Positions 46,950-58,246 of a DNA stretch of 64,000 bases are shown piece by piece. Numbering within the stretch: the first letter of the stretch is position 1; each line of letters begins with the position of its first letter. The notes beneath the pieces are model-generated. The model was given only the letters and a program-made list of their open reading frames with translations. It was not told the DNA's origin and ran no database searches. Source of the DNA: Gnetum montanum (lineage: Eukaryota; Streptophyta; Gnetopsida; Gnetales; Gnetaceae); contig MNCI01014957.1 in NCBI GenBank assembly GCA_015680685.1, forward strand, positions 184,784 through 248,783. Reading direction: 5' to 3'. Made by a program: the position numbers and the translations under genes.

Positions 46950-47868
46950 CAACAAAAACATCTCGTTTTTTAGCTATATCCTTAAAGAAACTAGAAACAT
47001 AGTTAATACATCCTAAAAAACGTTGTATTTGAACTATATTTTCTAATATATCAGAAAATTTAATAATACTCTGTATTATATGAGGTTGTAATTTAATAAT
47101 TCCTACAGAGATCTCTAAACCTAAATACTCTATATTGGATTGTCCAATCTTCATTTTTGTTGGTCAAAGGACAAGACCATTTTTATCTATAAGATCAGAA
47201 AAAATACTTAAATGTTCTATATGTTCTTGAACAGATTTACTAAGAACTAAAATATCATCTATGTATGCTAATATAAATGGATAAGAATGGAATATAGAAT
47301 CCATCATCTTTTTGAAGATAGATGGTGCGATTTTTATACCAAACGGTAAAACATTCCATTCATACAATCCTCTAGGTACTGTAAATGCAGTTTTGCAACG
47401 ATCTGATTCCTGAACCTGAATCTGCCAGAACCCTGATTTTAAATCGAATTTAGAATATATATTCGTATGTGGCAGTCTTTGAAATAAATCATCTTTATTA
47501 GAAATAGGATGTTGAATGGATTTGATGATATCATTCAGAGGTTTGTAATTAACAACTAAGCATTTTTTACCTCTGACTAATTCAGCTCTTTTATTTACAA
47601 AGAAAGAGGCACAAGCAAACATGCTAGTGCTTGGTCGAATTAAACCCCTTTGTAAATATTCTTGAATTTCTATTTCACATTCTTTCCTAAGGCTAGGTGA
47701 CATACCTATGTGTTGTACTGTAGCCTTTACTTTTACACCTTCTTGGAACTCTATTTTACACCAATGTTCCTTTTTGTGTCGGAAAATGGTAGGGTCATCA
47801 TTGGCATATTTGAGTAGTTGTTTTTTTATATCTTCAAAACTTGGTTGATATTTTTCAATTTGATTCAC
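46950..47868 (-). pseudogene. Pararetrovirus reverse transcriptase
   Basis: A long open stretch (47868-47164, 234 codons) and its continuation (47154-46945) carry the RT domain. Its order is a primer-grip region with RPSTS, the segment FDLKSGFWQI, the palm motif YIDD at 47265-47276 with catalytic aspartates intact, then the thumb with YLGLEI and the connection FLGCINYV. The two parts are separated by one stop near 47163. RNase H is missing beyond the junction at 46944, where about 20 foreign codons follow. It lies directly downstream of the protease in the same polyprotein. Confidence 0.88.
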
Positions 47869-47869
47869 A

Positions 47870-48440
47870 ATCCAAGTTTCCCTTTTATGATTATGTTTTT
47901 GGATTTTTTGATTTTTAAACTACTGTCTAGCATTTATCCTATTAAACTTATAATGTTCTAATTGAATAAATTGTTTTGTAATCGTAATGTCAAAATGCTG
48001 TAGATTATCTGAACCTATTAAGCAATCGTATGAAGGTAAAGGAAACTGACAAACAATAAAGTAAACTATCTTCTTATCAGGCATTAATACTGGTAACTTA
48101 TCTTGCTTTGTTAATAATCTTTTTTGGGTATTGAAAGAAATATGAGACGGTTCTTTCTCTTCCCAAAAACAAAGTGGGATAGTTTCTTCCCTAGCAAGAG
48201 ATACCTCAGCGCCTGTGTCAAATAAACAATCTATCTGATACCTATGATATTTACGCCATGATATAGTGAATGAACAAGCAGGTAAGATTGGTCGGGAATT
48301 GTTACAATTTACTTCTAAAATTACACTTACCTGTTTTGTTTCTTTTTTGTACTCTGATTGTTGCCAACTCTCTTCTTGTTGTTCTAACCGTTCTAGTTCC
48401 TCCGAGGCCTGTTGGAGATATTTTTTGAGTTGTTTAATCC
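47870..48440 (-). pseudogene. Pararetrovirus aspartic protease
   Basis: The catalytic DTGA is at 48208-48219, followed about 60 codons later by a CLIGSD flap/loop-type segment, the expected arrangement for a caulimovirid protease between coat protein and RT. A stop near 47922 breaks the link to the RT part. The upstream part, a Gln/Glu-rich helical linker, joins the coat-protein C-terminus through a stop near 48445. Confidence 0.75.
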
Positions 48441-48444
48441 AAAA

Positions 48445-49990
48445 CTATCGCCACATAGAAGTGTGAACCTCTGGTGTCACTGCTTTAGTTTCTTCATGAT
48501 GTGGTGTGTCTATTTCATCTAGAAATTCTTCAACATTTGGATCTTGAGAATCTTGATATATCCCTAATGATTCTTCAAGCATTTGTTTATGTGTTTCTAT
48601 CTCGTTTTTCTTTGATTTAACTTTCTGCTCATAGGCCCTAAATTTATGTAAATCTTCGAAAGGAACTTTTTGCCATTTCTTTTCTAATTGTCTAATTTGG
48701 CTTTTTAACAGAGAATATGTTGGATCTCTTTCATAGAGATCATCACCATCTAATTCTTCATTCATATAAATATGGTACATATAACCAGAAGAATATGTAT
48801 CATAATCTATATTACCAGGTTCATTGGGATAATCAAGAATATCTTCAAATTCCATTTCACTGGAATACTAATCTGAAGATTCTAAGTAAATATCCCCATT
48901 TGAAAAAGATAAGTTAGAATCATATGTTAAGAAAAAATCATCTTCAGTGATTTTCATAGTTTCAATAAAATTGATATGTTGAGGATAGTTGTCTTTCTTT
49001 GGACATTAACTGGAATAATGTTTTCCTGAACAAATGAAACATCTAACTTCTTTGTTTTTATATGGCCCTTGTTTTCTTTTAAACATACCTTTAAAAGGTT
49101 TTTGTGGCCAATTCTTACGTTTTATTTTAGGTTGATATTTCTGTTTCCAAACTTTCTTTGGTTTTGAATATTTTTGTGATGTGCGTTGTACGGGTCTACA
49201 TTCACATGGCTCAGACTGCTATTTTCTATTCCTAATTAATTGTCCAAAATTATTTTCAGAACACATTTGTAAGCATAAATCCTTTCCTATTTGTTTCGTA
49301 GGAGAACCTACTAATTTCTGTATTTTTTGTTGGACACACAGATCCTTTGTGACTTTTTCGAGGAATTGGAGGATGGCGCTAAAACTCATTTCTTTGAGAT
49401 CATTTTCTTCATGTTGAAGTTAAGCTCGATAATAACTAGCAAAAGGTGGTGGAAGACATCCTAAAAGATGTTCTTTTGCACCTACGTCATGAATGAGTTT
49501 TCCATAATAATACCATTCTTCCATAATGTCAAGGAATGGAGACATGTTCTAGATTTTATGCAATCTTGAACTATAAAATAAAGTTCTATATGCACTATCT
49601 CTATCTGCTTTATTTCCTAAAAATTCTTTAGTTTTGGCATTTCAGAAAATAACATGTGGATTATTTAATAACTTTTTACAGACGGGAGCTTCTATGAAAT
49701 TCCACCATCGTTTTAACATACCTTCAAAATTTAACGTAGCATTGAGTATGGCATGTTTGTATGACTTCTTTTCTAAAACAATTTGTCTAGCAATAAAACC
49801 ACTAATTTTATCAATTTCTTTTTCTCGTTCCTTTATTGTCTTGTTGTCCATACTGAAATATGGTGGTGGTTTTTTTGAAGTCTTTCGGATTTGCATAGCT
49901 GTTAAATCTTTCAGATCTTGGAAGATCATACCTTGTTTTGTTAGCATTTTCTTGACAAAACTTCTCACTTTAAGGAAAATTTTCTTTTAC
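48445..49990 (-). pseudogene. Pararetrovirus coat-protein region with zinc knuckle
   Basis: The N-terminal part (49968-49642, 108 codons open) and its broken continuation to 49180 resemble the caulimovirid capsid core. A Lys/Arg-rich stretch follows (about 49180-49050). A knuckle CFICSGKH at 49044-49003 is spaced C-x2-C-x3-H-x4-C, one residue shorter than the common C-x2-C-x4-H-x4-C, with a stop at 49006-49008 inside it. An acidic, helical 136-codon section (48855-48445) leads to the protease. Further stops lie near 49640, 49550 and 49425. The role in the live virus would be genome packaging. Confidence 0.75.
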
Positions 49991-50010
49991 TTTAAGAAGA
50001 TAGACAAATA

Positions 50011-51206
50011 ACAACTTAAGTAACACCAAGATAGTCCACCAAAAGCAAATGGCTTATATAAGAAGGGAAATGTAATGACATCTATGTATGGAAATACTAG
50101 ATTTTGAAGTTGCAAAGTTATCAATTCTTACAAGAACAAAAATCTAATTCCAACATATATGAAAACACCTTTGGTTTTGTTTTGAATCTGGATATTGAGG
50201 CAAATAAACAAATTGTACACCATAAAACCTAAGCATAAGATTAGACTTTCACAATAAACATACACATAAACCCCAACCCATCACATAAGTAGTTTAGAGG
50301 CTTCATTATGATTATTTAATTCTTCATTTTAATTAGAAATAGCAACATTATCCTCCAGCCATATCAATTTTACAATTAATAGTTTTTCTTAGCTATAAAT
50401 TTAAAAACTCTGCTATCAAATTCTTTATTAAAATTCCTATTACTGTACTGTGGTATTCTTAGCCATTGTCTGCTAAAAATTTTTCTAAAATTCCTTTCTT
50501 TAACAAAATTATATTACTTGTATTCCAAAAACAAAAATACATGAATTTAAAAAAATAATGGTTCTTTTAAATTCAATAGAGAATGTCTCTGCATACCTTG
50601 AAAAAAAAAACTACAAAATATATAACGAAAATAAAACTTGTCATATGCCATTTATATTTTCGAATTTAAATGTCAAAAGTTAAACCCAAATATGTTACAT
50701 TGCATACTAGAACAAAGGAAAACACTCTCACAAATAACCGTCTTTTTGCTACCAAAGCTCTGGTAGGCATCTTTGACTTGGTTTTTATATTTGCACTTCC
50801 TTCCGCTGTCTTTTTCTGGCTCTGAAATCATTCCATCATTACACTTCAAAAATAAAATACTCCAGACAAAAACCAATAATACGTAGTTTTCATTTACTTT
50901 ATTTTCCATTTCTAATAAATTTCAAGTATTTCACCTGTAGATTCCTATATAAAATTTGTGTTGAACTTTAACACTGCATTCCTTCTAAACAATAGCCACC
51001 CTGCAGACATTCTCGATGGTTTCATTTCTGAGAAAGAAGGTTTTGGCATTAAAATGAAATCAAACAAAAACAAAGGTTTACTTTCAACAATTAGTAGAAA
51101 TTACACAAAATAAATAACCAGTGTAACATCTACCCATGAATGATAAAAAAGAACATTTCAATATCAATAATAAAAGCACTCTTCTCGAACAAATTAGAAT
51201 ACCTAA
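50011..51206. other. AT-rich spacer, possible host intron/exon remnants
   Basis: The only longer frame is minus 50909-50673 (78 codons, MENKVNENYVLLVFVWSILF...), with a hydrophobic start that could pass as a signal or membrane segment. It matches no family I know. Nothing else is supported. Confidence 0.35.
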
Positions 51207-51446
51207 TTGCCTTGCAGGATCGGATTTAAGCAAGTCTATCATGATTATTTCTATGGGGTGGCCCTGCAGGTGCTAAGCCCATCGAAAATATTAAGGATAG
51301 AAGAAGGGCTCACAATAGGATTTCGAGCTAGAGGACAGATGGGTCTGCACCATGAGGAAAATTCACTGCCTTTCGTTGGCCAAAAAATGAAAATGGAAAG
51401 TGAGGCGGGGCCTCGACTTTTGAAAATATTTGAAAATAAAAATTAG
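51207..51446 (+). CDS. Unidentified open frame, exon-like C-terminus
   Basis: The frame contains KILRIEEGLTIGFRARGQMG, then PFVGQKMKMESEAGPRLLKI, and ends at a stop at 51444. An intron-acceptor-like CCTTGCAG precedes it at about 51213-51220, so it could be the last exon of a host gene. The composition and residue use look more protein-like than neighbouring frames. The family is not recognised; a glycine-rich GxxxGFRxRGxMG stretch loosely recalls nucleic-acid-binding G-patch sequences but is not enough to call it. It ends exactly where the Element-C protease similarity starts. Confidence 0.3.
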   Translation: MPCRIGFKQVYHDYFYGVALQVLSPSKILRIEEGLTIGFRARGQMGLHHEENSLPFVGQKMKMESEAGPRLLKIFENKN

Positions 51447-51449
51447 AAT

Positions 51450-52240
51450 TGGTAGACCAGAGTCCATCACTATTCCATCAGGACTAGTAGACCACTATCT
51501 ATGGGTGGTCTTATCCTATTGATTTTCTAGTAATCAAGGTGGAGAACTACAAAGGGGACTTTCAAATCATCATGGGAAGGGCATGGCTAGGCACCATTAA
51601 TGCAAGAATGGGCATCAAAGATATTTCTTGGGAAATATCCAAAGAAAATGCATTCAGAAAGATAAAAAAGAAGTGACTTCCATGAATCACATATAGCTAT
51701 ATATGGTGCAATTATGTGTAGAAACTTTGAGCATTGAAATGAGCATCCATCTCTGCATACAAGTAGTGTGCACTAGAAGCAGAAATTCAAAGGTGTTTGT
51801 ATGCAATAGCCACAAAACAAGAGGGCACCTAGTGGTTGACCATTGATTCTGAGAGTAACACACTTTGCATGGAACCATCTAAGAACCTAACATGTGCATC
51901 TGTTGTAGGCATGGATGAACTAGAGTAAGTTCATCATCAACTCTTTGATAATGCAGATGATGATACCTACTCTAGAGAGTTAGAAATTCTTGAAAATTTC
52001 AAGTAAGAGCCCCTTGAACTAAAAACTTTACCAATCAACATGAATTATGTATTCTTAAAAAATGGAAAGCCAGTCATAATCAATGCCAATATTACTCCAG
52101 AATAGAAAAATATGCTATTATAAGTGGTTGAAAATGGTCAATAGCCTTTGCCTGGTCATATCCTAGACTCATAGGGATTGATCCTAGGATATGTTAGCAT
52201 CGCATCTACATTGATCTGGCCATGAAGCCAAAGAGACAGC
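51450..52240 (+). pseudogene. Element-C protease C-terminus and RT leader
   Basis: It begins inside the protease (VDQS.., then over frameshifts FQIIMGRAWLGTINARMGI and WEISKENAF), the same block as in Element-B at 27760. The linker includes NYVFLKNGKPVIINANIT and LGYVSIASTL, then MKPKRQP, matching Athila pol before the RT. Confidence 0.7.
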
Positions 52241-53500
52241 CATAGAGGCAATTGAACCCCAAACTGAAGCAAATCATCAAGGATAAAATTAAACAACTCC
52301 TTAAGGCATGGTTCATTTATCCCATTGCAAATAGCAAGTGGGTTAGTCTATTCATTATTGTGCCTAAGAAAGGTGGAAAATGGTGGGTTCGTATGGATTT
52401 TTGGTTGCTAAATATGGCAACATTTAAGAATCATTTTCTATTGTCATTTGTTAATAAGGTGTTAGGCACAATCTTTGGGCATTGCTACTATAGTTTCCTA
52501 GATGGTTATAGTGGTTATAACTAAATCTAGATCATGATGGAAGACCAATCTAAGACAACATTCATGAATCCTTGGGGAACTTTTTCATATCACAAGATGT
52601 CATTAGGTCTATGCAATGCCCCTGCTACATTCCAACGCTTGGTTCTAAGAATTTTTCAATAGTAGATTAGTAGTGGTGTGGAAGTCTTCATGGATGACTT
52701 CTCCACCTATGGAGTTACATTTGAGTAAGCCTTCGAACACCTTCAGCAAGTGTTAAAACTATGTATTGAAACAAACCTATGACTTAATTGATAGAAAATT
52801 CATCTAATGGTCCAAGAGGGCATTGTATTGAGACATAGAATAACACAAGTAGGAATTAAGGTAGACCTTGAAAGAATAAGGATCACCAAGAAATAATATG
52901 CCAACCAAAAACTATTAAAGATGTTCAGTCATTTCTTGGACATACTAGCTACTACCGGTGATTCATAGAGAATTTTTCTAAGATTGCAAAACCATTGGTG
53001 GAGCTAACAAAGAAAGATGCTTTATTTATCTGGACCATGGAATGTGGACAAGCATTCCAATAGTTAAAAGAAAAACTTGTAGAAATTCCAATTCTACAAA
53101 AACCTAACTGGTCCAAACTATTTCACCTTATGATAGATGCATCAAATTACACCTTGGGATATGTGTTTATGTAGATGGATGACAAGAAACATCCATATTA
53201 CATCCATTGTGCTAGCTGAAGCATTGTGGGTGCACAACTAAACTAAACCACTACAGAAAAAGACTGTTGGTAGTGGTGTTTGCTCTATAGAAGTTCAAGC
53301 ATTATGTGCTTGAATACAAGGTGTTTGTGCACATAGACCATAGTGCCATCTGCTTCTTAATGAATAAGCCAATGTTAAGCCCCCATGTCATATAGTGGTT
53401 GGTGATCTTATAGGAATTTGATCTTACGATGGTAGATCGAAAGGGTACTAAGAATGTGGTTGCTGACCACTTGTCTCGATTATGATGGAACAATAAAGAG
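52200..53500 (+). pseudogene. Element-C reverse transcriptase and RNase H
   Basis: LNPKLKQIIKDKIKQLLKA, WFIYPIANSKWVS and VPKKGGKWWVRMDFWLLN match the Athila RT (LNP...EVVKKEI.KLL.AGIIYPI.DS.WVSPV.VVPKKGG). Then come SFLDGYSGYN, TTFMNPWGTFSYHKMSLGL and FMDDFSTYG at 52687, with both catalytic aspartates kept. RNase H follows around 53100-53480, ending in NVVADHLSRL-like sequence across shifts. Stops lie at 52523, about 52662 and many later places. Confidence 0.82.
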
Positions 53501-53699
53501 GAAGAGAACCCACTATCTATTATGTTTCCTAATGAAATCCTCTTTGTTGGGGCTATAATTGAACAATTACCCAATGAGCCTAAATGGTATGATGGCATTC
53601 TCACCTATCTTCTCAATCTAGAGGAACCACAAGGGTTAGACCATCGAAACAAACAATAGTTTCTTCACTAGGTAAAATGCTTCATAAAGATCAATGGAC

Positions 53700-54860
53700 A
53701 CCTCTATAAGGTGTGCATCGATGGCATGGTTCATTGGTATGTCCCTGATACTAATCAACTGCATATTCTCCAAGATGCTCTTGAAGGTCCTTATGAAGGC
53801 CACTATGCTAGGAGATGCATGATCATTAAAATCATGATGGTAGGCTACTATTGGTCAACAATATTCAGAGATGCTTACCAATATGTCTACTCTTGTGAAC
53901 AATGCCAATGAGATGGTGGAATGACTACTTGAATGGAGGAACCTCAATAATGGATTCAACCACTAGAACCCTTTGACATATGGGGCATTGATTTCATGGG
54001 TTCCATCACACCTATGTCAAATTGAAAGGCATACATCATAGTCACTGTTAACTATTGTACAAAATGGGTAGAAGTAGTAGCCATCACTGACTATACATCT
54101 TCTACTATTTCTCAGTTTATACAATAAAATCTTGTAAATAGGTTTGATGTGCCATGTGCATTAATTTTTGATAATGGAACTCACTTAATAGGCATTACTT
54201 TTCAAAAGCTTATGCAATGCTTAGGGGTTGAACATAAACTCACAACACCCTACCACCCCTAAGCCAATGGTCAAGCAAAGGTTATCAATTGGGAAATCAC
54301 TATGATTCCAACAAAAACTATTAGTAAATATAGGAAAGACTAGAGCATGAAACTCAATGATGCCCTTTGGGCCTACCACTTAACATGGAAACTTCCTATA
54401 GGCTATTCTCGCTATGAGCTTGTGTATGGAAAATTACCAACACTTATTATTCAATCCAATCTCCATACACTTTCAACAGCCTATGACCTCAACCTTGAGT
54501 TAAGTCTAGCACAAAAAGAAAGAGTAATGGATCTCAACTTGCTAAATGAAAATTGATTGATGGCCTCATCATCTAATGAGTTGCACAAGGCATACAACAA
54601 AAAGTGTCATGACCTTAAAATTAGAAAAGTCAGACTTCAACTAGGAGATAAGGTTCTCTACTAGAACCCCACACACGTCCCTCAATGAACCAAGTTCTAG
54701 ATGTTGTGGGAAGGACCTTATATAATTTATGGAACTTTTCCTTCTAGGGCCATGATGATCTACAAACCTGAGAGTACAAACAAGGAACAACTGGTAAACA
54801 TACAACAATTCAAACCTTTCCACAAGCATAAGCCAGTTAATACAACACATGTCACATCAG
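53700..54860 (+). pseudogene. Element-C integrase
   Basis: The zinc-binding part is at 53711-53911 (EGHYARR-like His, YSCEQCQ cysteines). The core has FDIWGIDFMG near 53985, FDNGTHLI near 54168, and YHP.ANGQAKVIN near 54265, where the catalytic glutamate (family GQ.E) is Lys, so the DDE triad is broken. The C-terminal part includes LNDALWAYHLTWKLPIG and YELVYGKLPTL, typical Athila integrase (W.AL.AYRTA.KTP.GMSPY.LVYGK.CHLP). The 54347-54556 frame is open; elsewhere there are stops. Confidence 0.85.
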
Positions 54861-54889
54861 ATGAACAACCACATTGAATATTTCAAATC

Positions 54890-57374
54890 TTCTCCTTTCA
54901 ACTTAGTCATGGGGGAGATGGGCATCCATGCTAACTATATAAGTGGCTTCTCAGTTTTTCACCCTTTTTGTTTTCTTACATCTTGTTTTCATGTTATTAA
55001 TATTTTCTAATTTTTTTACAACATAATTAGTAAAAAAATTTTACATCTTGTTTGAATATTTTACACTTTCTTTTGTATTTTCTTTAATTCTGGTGTTATT
55101 TTCTAACTTTTGTTATTAATGCCCGGCATACTGGTAATTCGTTGCTTGATGGTGGTATGTCCTATTTTGTTATTTGATTGTTGGTATCTAGATTCTAGCT
55201 TTGAATTTTTTTAATGATAATGAGGACATGGTTTCTTTTTCCTAAAATAAGTAGTGACTCCACAACATCCATCCATCCAAAAACTCTATGGTTTTCCTTA
55301 TTCTAGAAATATGTAGTCTTTTTTTTCATTAATAAAACTATATTGAATTTGTAACTTTAGTAGTTTCTGGATCTAGAAAGGATTCAAAAGTTTGAACAAG
55401 GTGTGACTTCATAGGGATTTGGTATTCTTTGCGCTTTTCTACTTACTTGGATGCATGTGTGTTTTCATGAATTTCTTATTGTTCTGTGTTGACCAATAAA
55501 GGAAGTTGAATAAGTCTTTACTAGTGTGGTTCTCATAAAAAGAAAACAATGGAAATTCAAAGCACACCCCTTAGACACAATAAAAAAATAAGTATTTGCA
55601 TGGTATGGTTCCTATTTCAAAAAATAAATAATGGAAATTCAAAGCACACCCCTTAGACAAAATAAATAGGTTGCAAGCACTGGTTATGGGACTAGAAAGA
55701 TACATTACCAATGCCTGAAGATACCCNTGCCTGTGTCTACTTTAGGAAGGATCCACTTGCATATCTTTCAGTTGGGTTAGTTATGTCCTTTATCCTTAGA
55801 CACTCTTACAATCAAATCCTTTTGTTTGTCCCATCAATGACATCCAATTATGTGCATCTTCACAACATTTTTTAGTGAAACCTTTTATAGTTGCTATTAT
55901 GAATTGTTAAATGCTCTTCAAGAATTTCCTTGTATTTGAACTTTTTCAAATTTAATGGACCATTTATCTATTTTACCCTACTTGTTAGTCTTCCCACTAA
56001 AACTACTAATGGAATCAATCCACCCTAATTATAACCTAGCCAATTGTAACCACTGATGAGACAAAGTACTTCAAAGTTATATGTTTTGCACACTAATTCA
56101 TGATTTTGTTCTGATTGCAATAGAAAGTGTAAATAGAATGTGCAAATTGGAAGCGAGACTGTCCTCACAAATGAAGTAGCACCACCATTGATGAGACGCG
56201 ATATCGCATGGGCCGCGATATCACGGTCCGCCACCAAATCTATAAATAAGAGGCGGCACTCCCTTTATTTCCCATCTTAGGCTAAAAGTAAGGAAACTCT
56301 GGCAGTTTGATCACTCTAGAGATAGAATATTTTCCATGTGCCCGCAGTAGGAGTCCCCAAGTGAACAGATCTTTATTCGGGTAGCTTTGTACCTAAACGC
56401 AAGTTGTGTACGGCAATAAAGACGAGCTTTGTCGATTAGGATTTATTACATATTATTTCTTACCTATTATTTATTACCTGCATTAGCACAACATGAGTAC
56501 AACTTGATTACGAGCATTGACGAATGTGTATGGCTAATCAAGGAATCGGCTACTCATCGCAATTAGTCTCTCTCACCCTCAACTCCTAGAATGCGGGATG
56601 AGTACGACTTGATTACGAGCATCTACAGGTGTGTACAGCTAGTCAAGGAATCGGCTGCTCATCACGTTTAGGCTAGTTAAGTGCCTCAGTACGACCACTT
56701 CAAGCACGTGCATTACGTGTGGTAATCCCAGTAACGATTAGCGTTTGGTAGCCACAGTTGCATAGTTCAGGGTGTGTACGGTAAGTGAGAACAGATGCTG
56801 ACGCTAGTTAATTTAGACTTAGGTCCTTAGTTAGAGTTAGTTAGTTCTCTCAACCCTTCACCCTTTAGCATAGGAGAAAAACCATAAAAGACCATAAAAA
56901 TCATATACCTCGGACTTACTTAACCATACACCGTGACAACAACAAGTAAGTCTGGGAAGACAACGAATGATTAACCCCAAGTGTTCCATGGGCCGTTTAG
57001 GCATTTAGTCTACAGAGTTCAACCAAATCGTGCATGCTACGCTCGTTTCATATGGTTGAGTGTAGGGGTACCTCGCCACTTATCAACCACCATCATGTGA
57101 TGAGGACTTTTCATGATCATTAAATCTTCTTCCTTGCTCTTTAGCTACCAGAGGAGTGGATGTCAATTTTTTCAAGGGTGTCCTCTTCTCTTATTATGAA
57201 CACCCAATTTTATAAAAGATTGTAATATGTACACTTGGACACTTAGAATTTTTTTGTTCCATCTAAGTCAATTTGTATATTAGTCAATAATCCCATACCT
57301 TTCCAATATTTTGTAAGGAACTTGTTCCTCCTTTTCTTCACTTGAAGATGAGTTTTCATTCAGTCATGGGGGTA
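54890..57374 (+). other. Element-C 3' untranslated region
   Basis: It is homologous to 28240-30039 of Element-B once the solo LTR is removed. It starts with AGTCATGGGGGAGATGG. An 80-bp segment with GGAAATTCAAAGCACACCCC is tandemly duplicated at about 55540 and 55615. It ends with CAGTCATGGGGG just before the 3' LTR, a possible purine tract. No gene. Confidence 0.7.
56189..57085 (+). repeat. Solo LTR of the Element-B family inside Element-C
   Basis: TGATGAGACGCG...CACTTATCA, 897 bp, aligning with both Element-B LTRs. It has GATATCGC palindromes (56199-56223), the TATA box TATAAATA at 56241-56248, and an extra pair of 68-bp repeats (56493-56560 and 56598-56665) that Element-B lacks. ACCACCAT lies on both outer sides (56181-56188 and 57086-57093). 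Removing it rejoins the Element-C/Element-B homology. Confidence 0.85.
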
Positions 57375-58246
57375 TGATCAATCATGTGTTGACTAGCTCT
57401 AATATTGGGTATTCAATATCACGATGCTTGATATTGGATACCCAATATCAAAGCCCAAGACACAATGTCAAATATTCGATATCATGGGATATATGCCAAC
57501 CTACGAATATAGCACTTGGGCTCATGATTTTCATATCATTTTTTGCCATAGATAGCAAAGCTCTTGTAGTTTGTTTTTTCCAAAGTTAAAATATTTTTTG
57601 AGTGCCTAAAGCAAGAGTCTGAGTGTGTACAAATCTTTTTTCGAGCACTGATGTACCTAAGCACAACAGTGTAATTGGAATAAAAATGAACCCTTTTAAT
57701 CATCCTTGTAGCATTGAGAATAGATTAATGTTTCCTTGATGCATTTCATATTCATGCACTTTACTTTCATTCACTTAAATTTAATGCACTTTAATTAAGC
57801 AATTAAGTTCTAGTTGTTAATGAACATAAGCATGACCACCTCGAGCATATGTGTAGCACTTGGTAACCCAAAAATGCTTAATGTTTGGTAGGCTACCAGC
57901 ATTATACATGTTCAGGATGTGTTTGGAAAGTGGGAATAGGTACTTGTGTTAGGATAGCTAGGTAGTAGATGAATTAGATCTTATATTACTCTACCTTTAA
58001 TTCTTGTTGTAGGAAATTAAACTTATAAAATACAAAATGATAAAAATCACATACCTCAATTACACTTAACCATATACTTGTACTTCACGAGTGGAACTGA
58101 GAAGACAACAAATGTTCTCAATGCTAATTTCACTTCCTAGAGAATTAGTGCATTGGAGAAATATAGGTCCATAGAATTTGACTAGATCACACATGAAAAC
58201 CTTAGTGATTCATATAGTTGGGCATAGGGGTACCTTGCCGCTCATT
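57375..58246 (+). repeat. Element-C 3' LTR
   Basis: It starts TGATCAATCATGTG right after the purine stretch and ends TTGCCGCTCATTA, parallel to CTCATCA of the B family. Inner blocks (CATGACCACCTCGAGC, CACTTGGTAACCC, CATATAGTTGGGCATAGGGG) are clearly homologous to Element-B. The U3 palindromes differ: GATATTGGGTATTCAATATC-like instead of GATATCGC. The right end is uncertain by a few bases. Confidence 0.75.

Larger units (their letters stand above)
46945..50010 (-). mobile_element. Endogenous pararetrovirus fragment (Caulimoviridae-like)
   Basis: On minus the order coat protein, zinc knuckle, aspartic protease, reverse transcriptase, without an integrase, is that of plant pararetroviruses. RNase H is cut off at 46945, and no movement-protein or inclusion-body gene is seen. 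Such copies enter plant genomes by accidental integration. Stops in the coat-protein and linker parts and the truncation make this an inactive relic. Genus-level placement (for example among endogenous caulimovirids known from seed plants) would need a phylogeny. At 50051-50064 a TATATAAGAAGG stretch lies upstream of the coat-protein region; a promoter role is speculative. Confidence 0.85.
51450..58246 (+). mobile_element. Element-C: Athila/Tat-like element, 5'-truncated
   Basis: Protease C-terminus, RT, RNase H, integrase, 3' untranslated region and 3' LTR are present in order on plus. The 5' LTR, primer site, gag and the protease N-terminus are absent, with an abrupt start at about 51450. 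A solo LTR (56189-57085) interrupts the 3' untranslated region. It shares this region and protease with Element-B. Many stops. Confidence 0.82.

Noticed and set aside
50051-50064. TATATAAGAAGG as a pararetroviral promoter
   Set aside because: The TATA core is palindromic and the downstream context reads better on plus, opposite to the viral genes; kept only as a remark.
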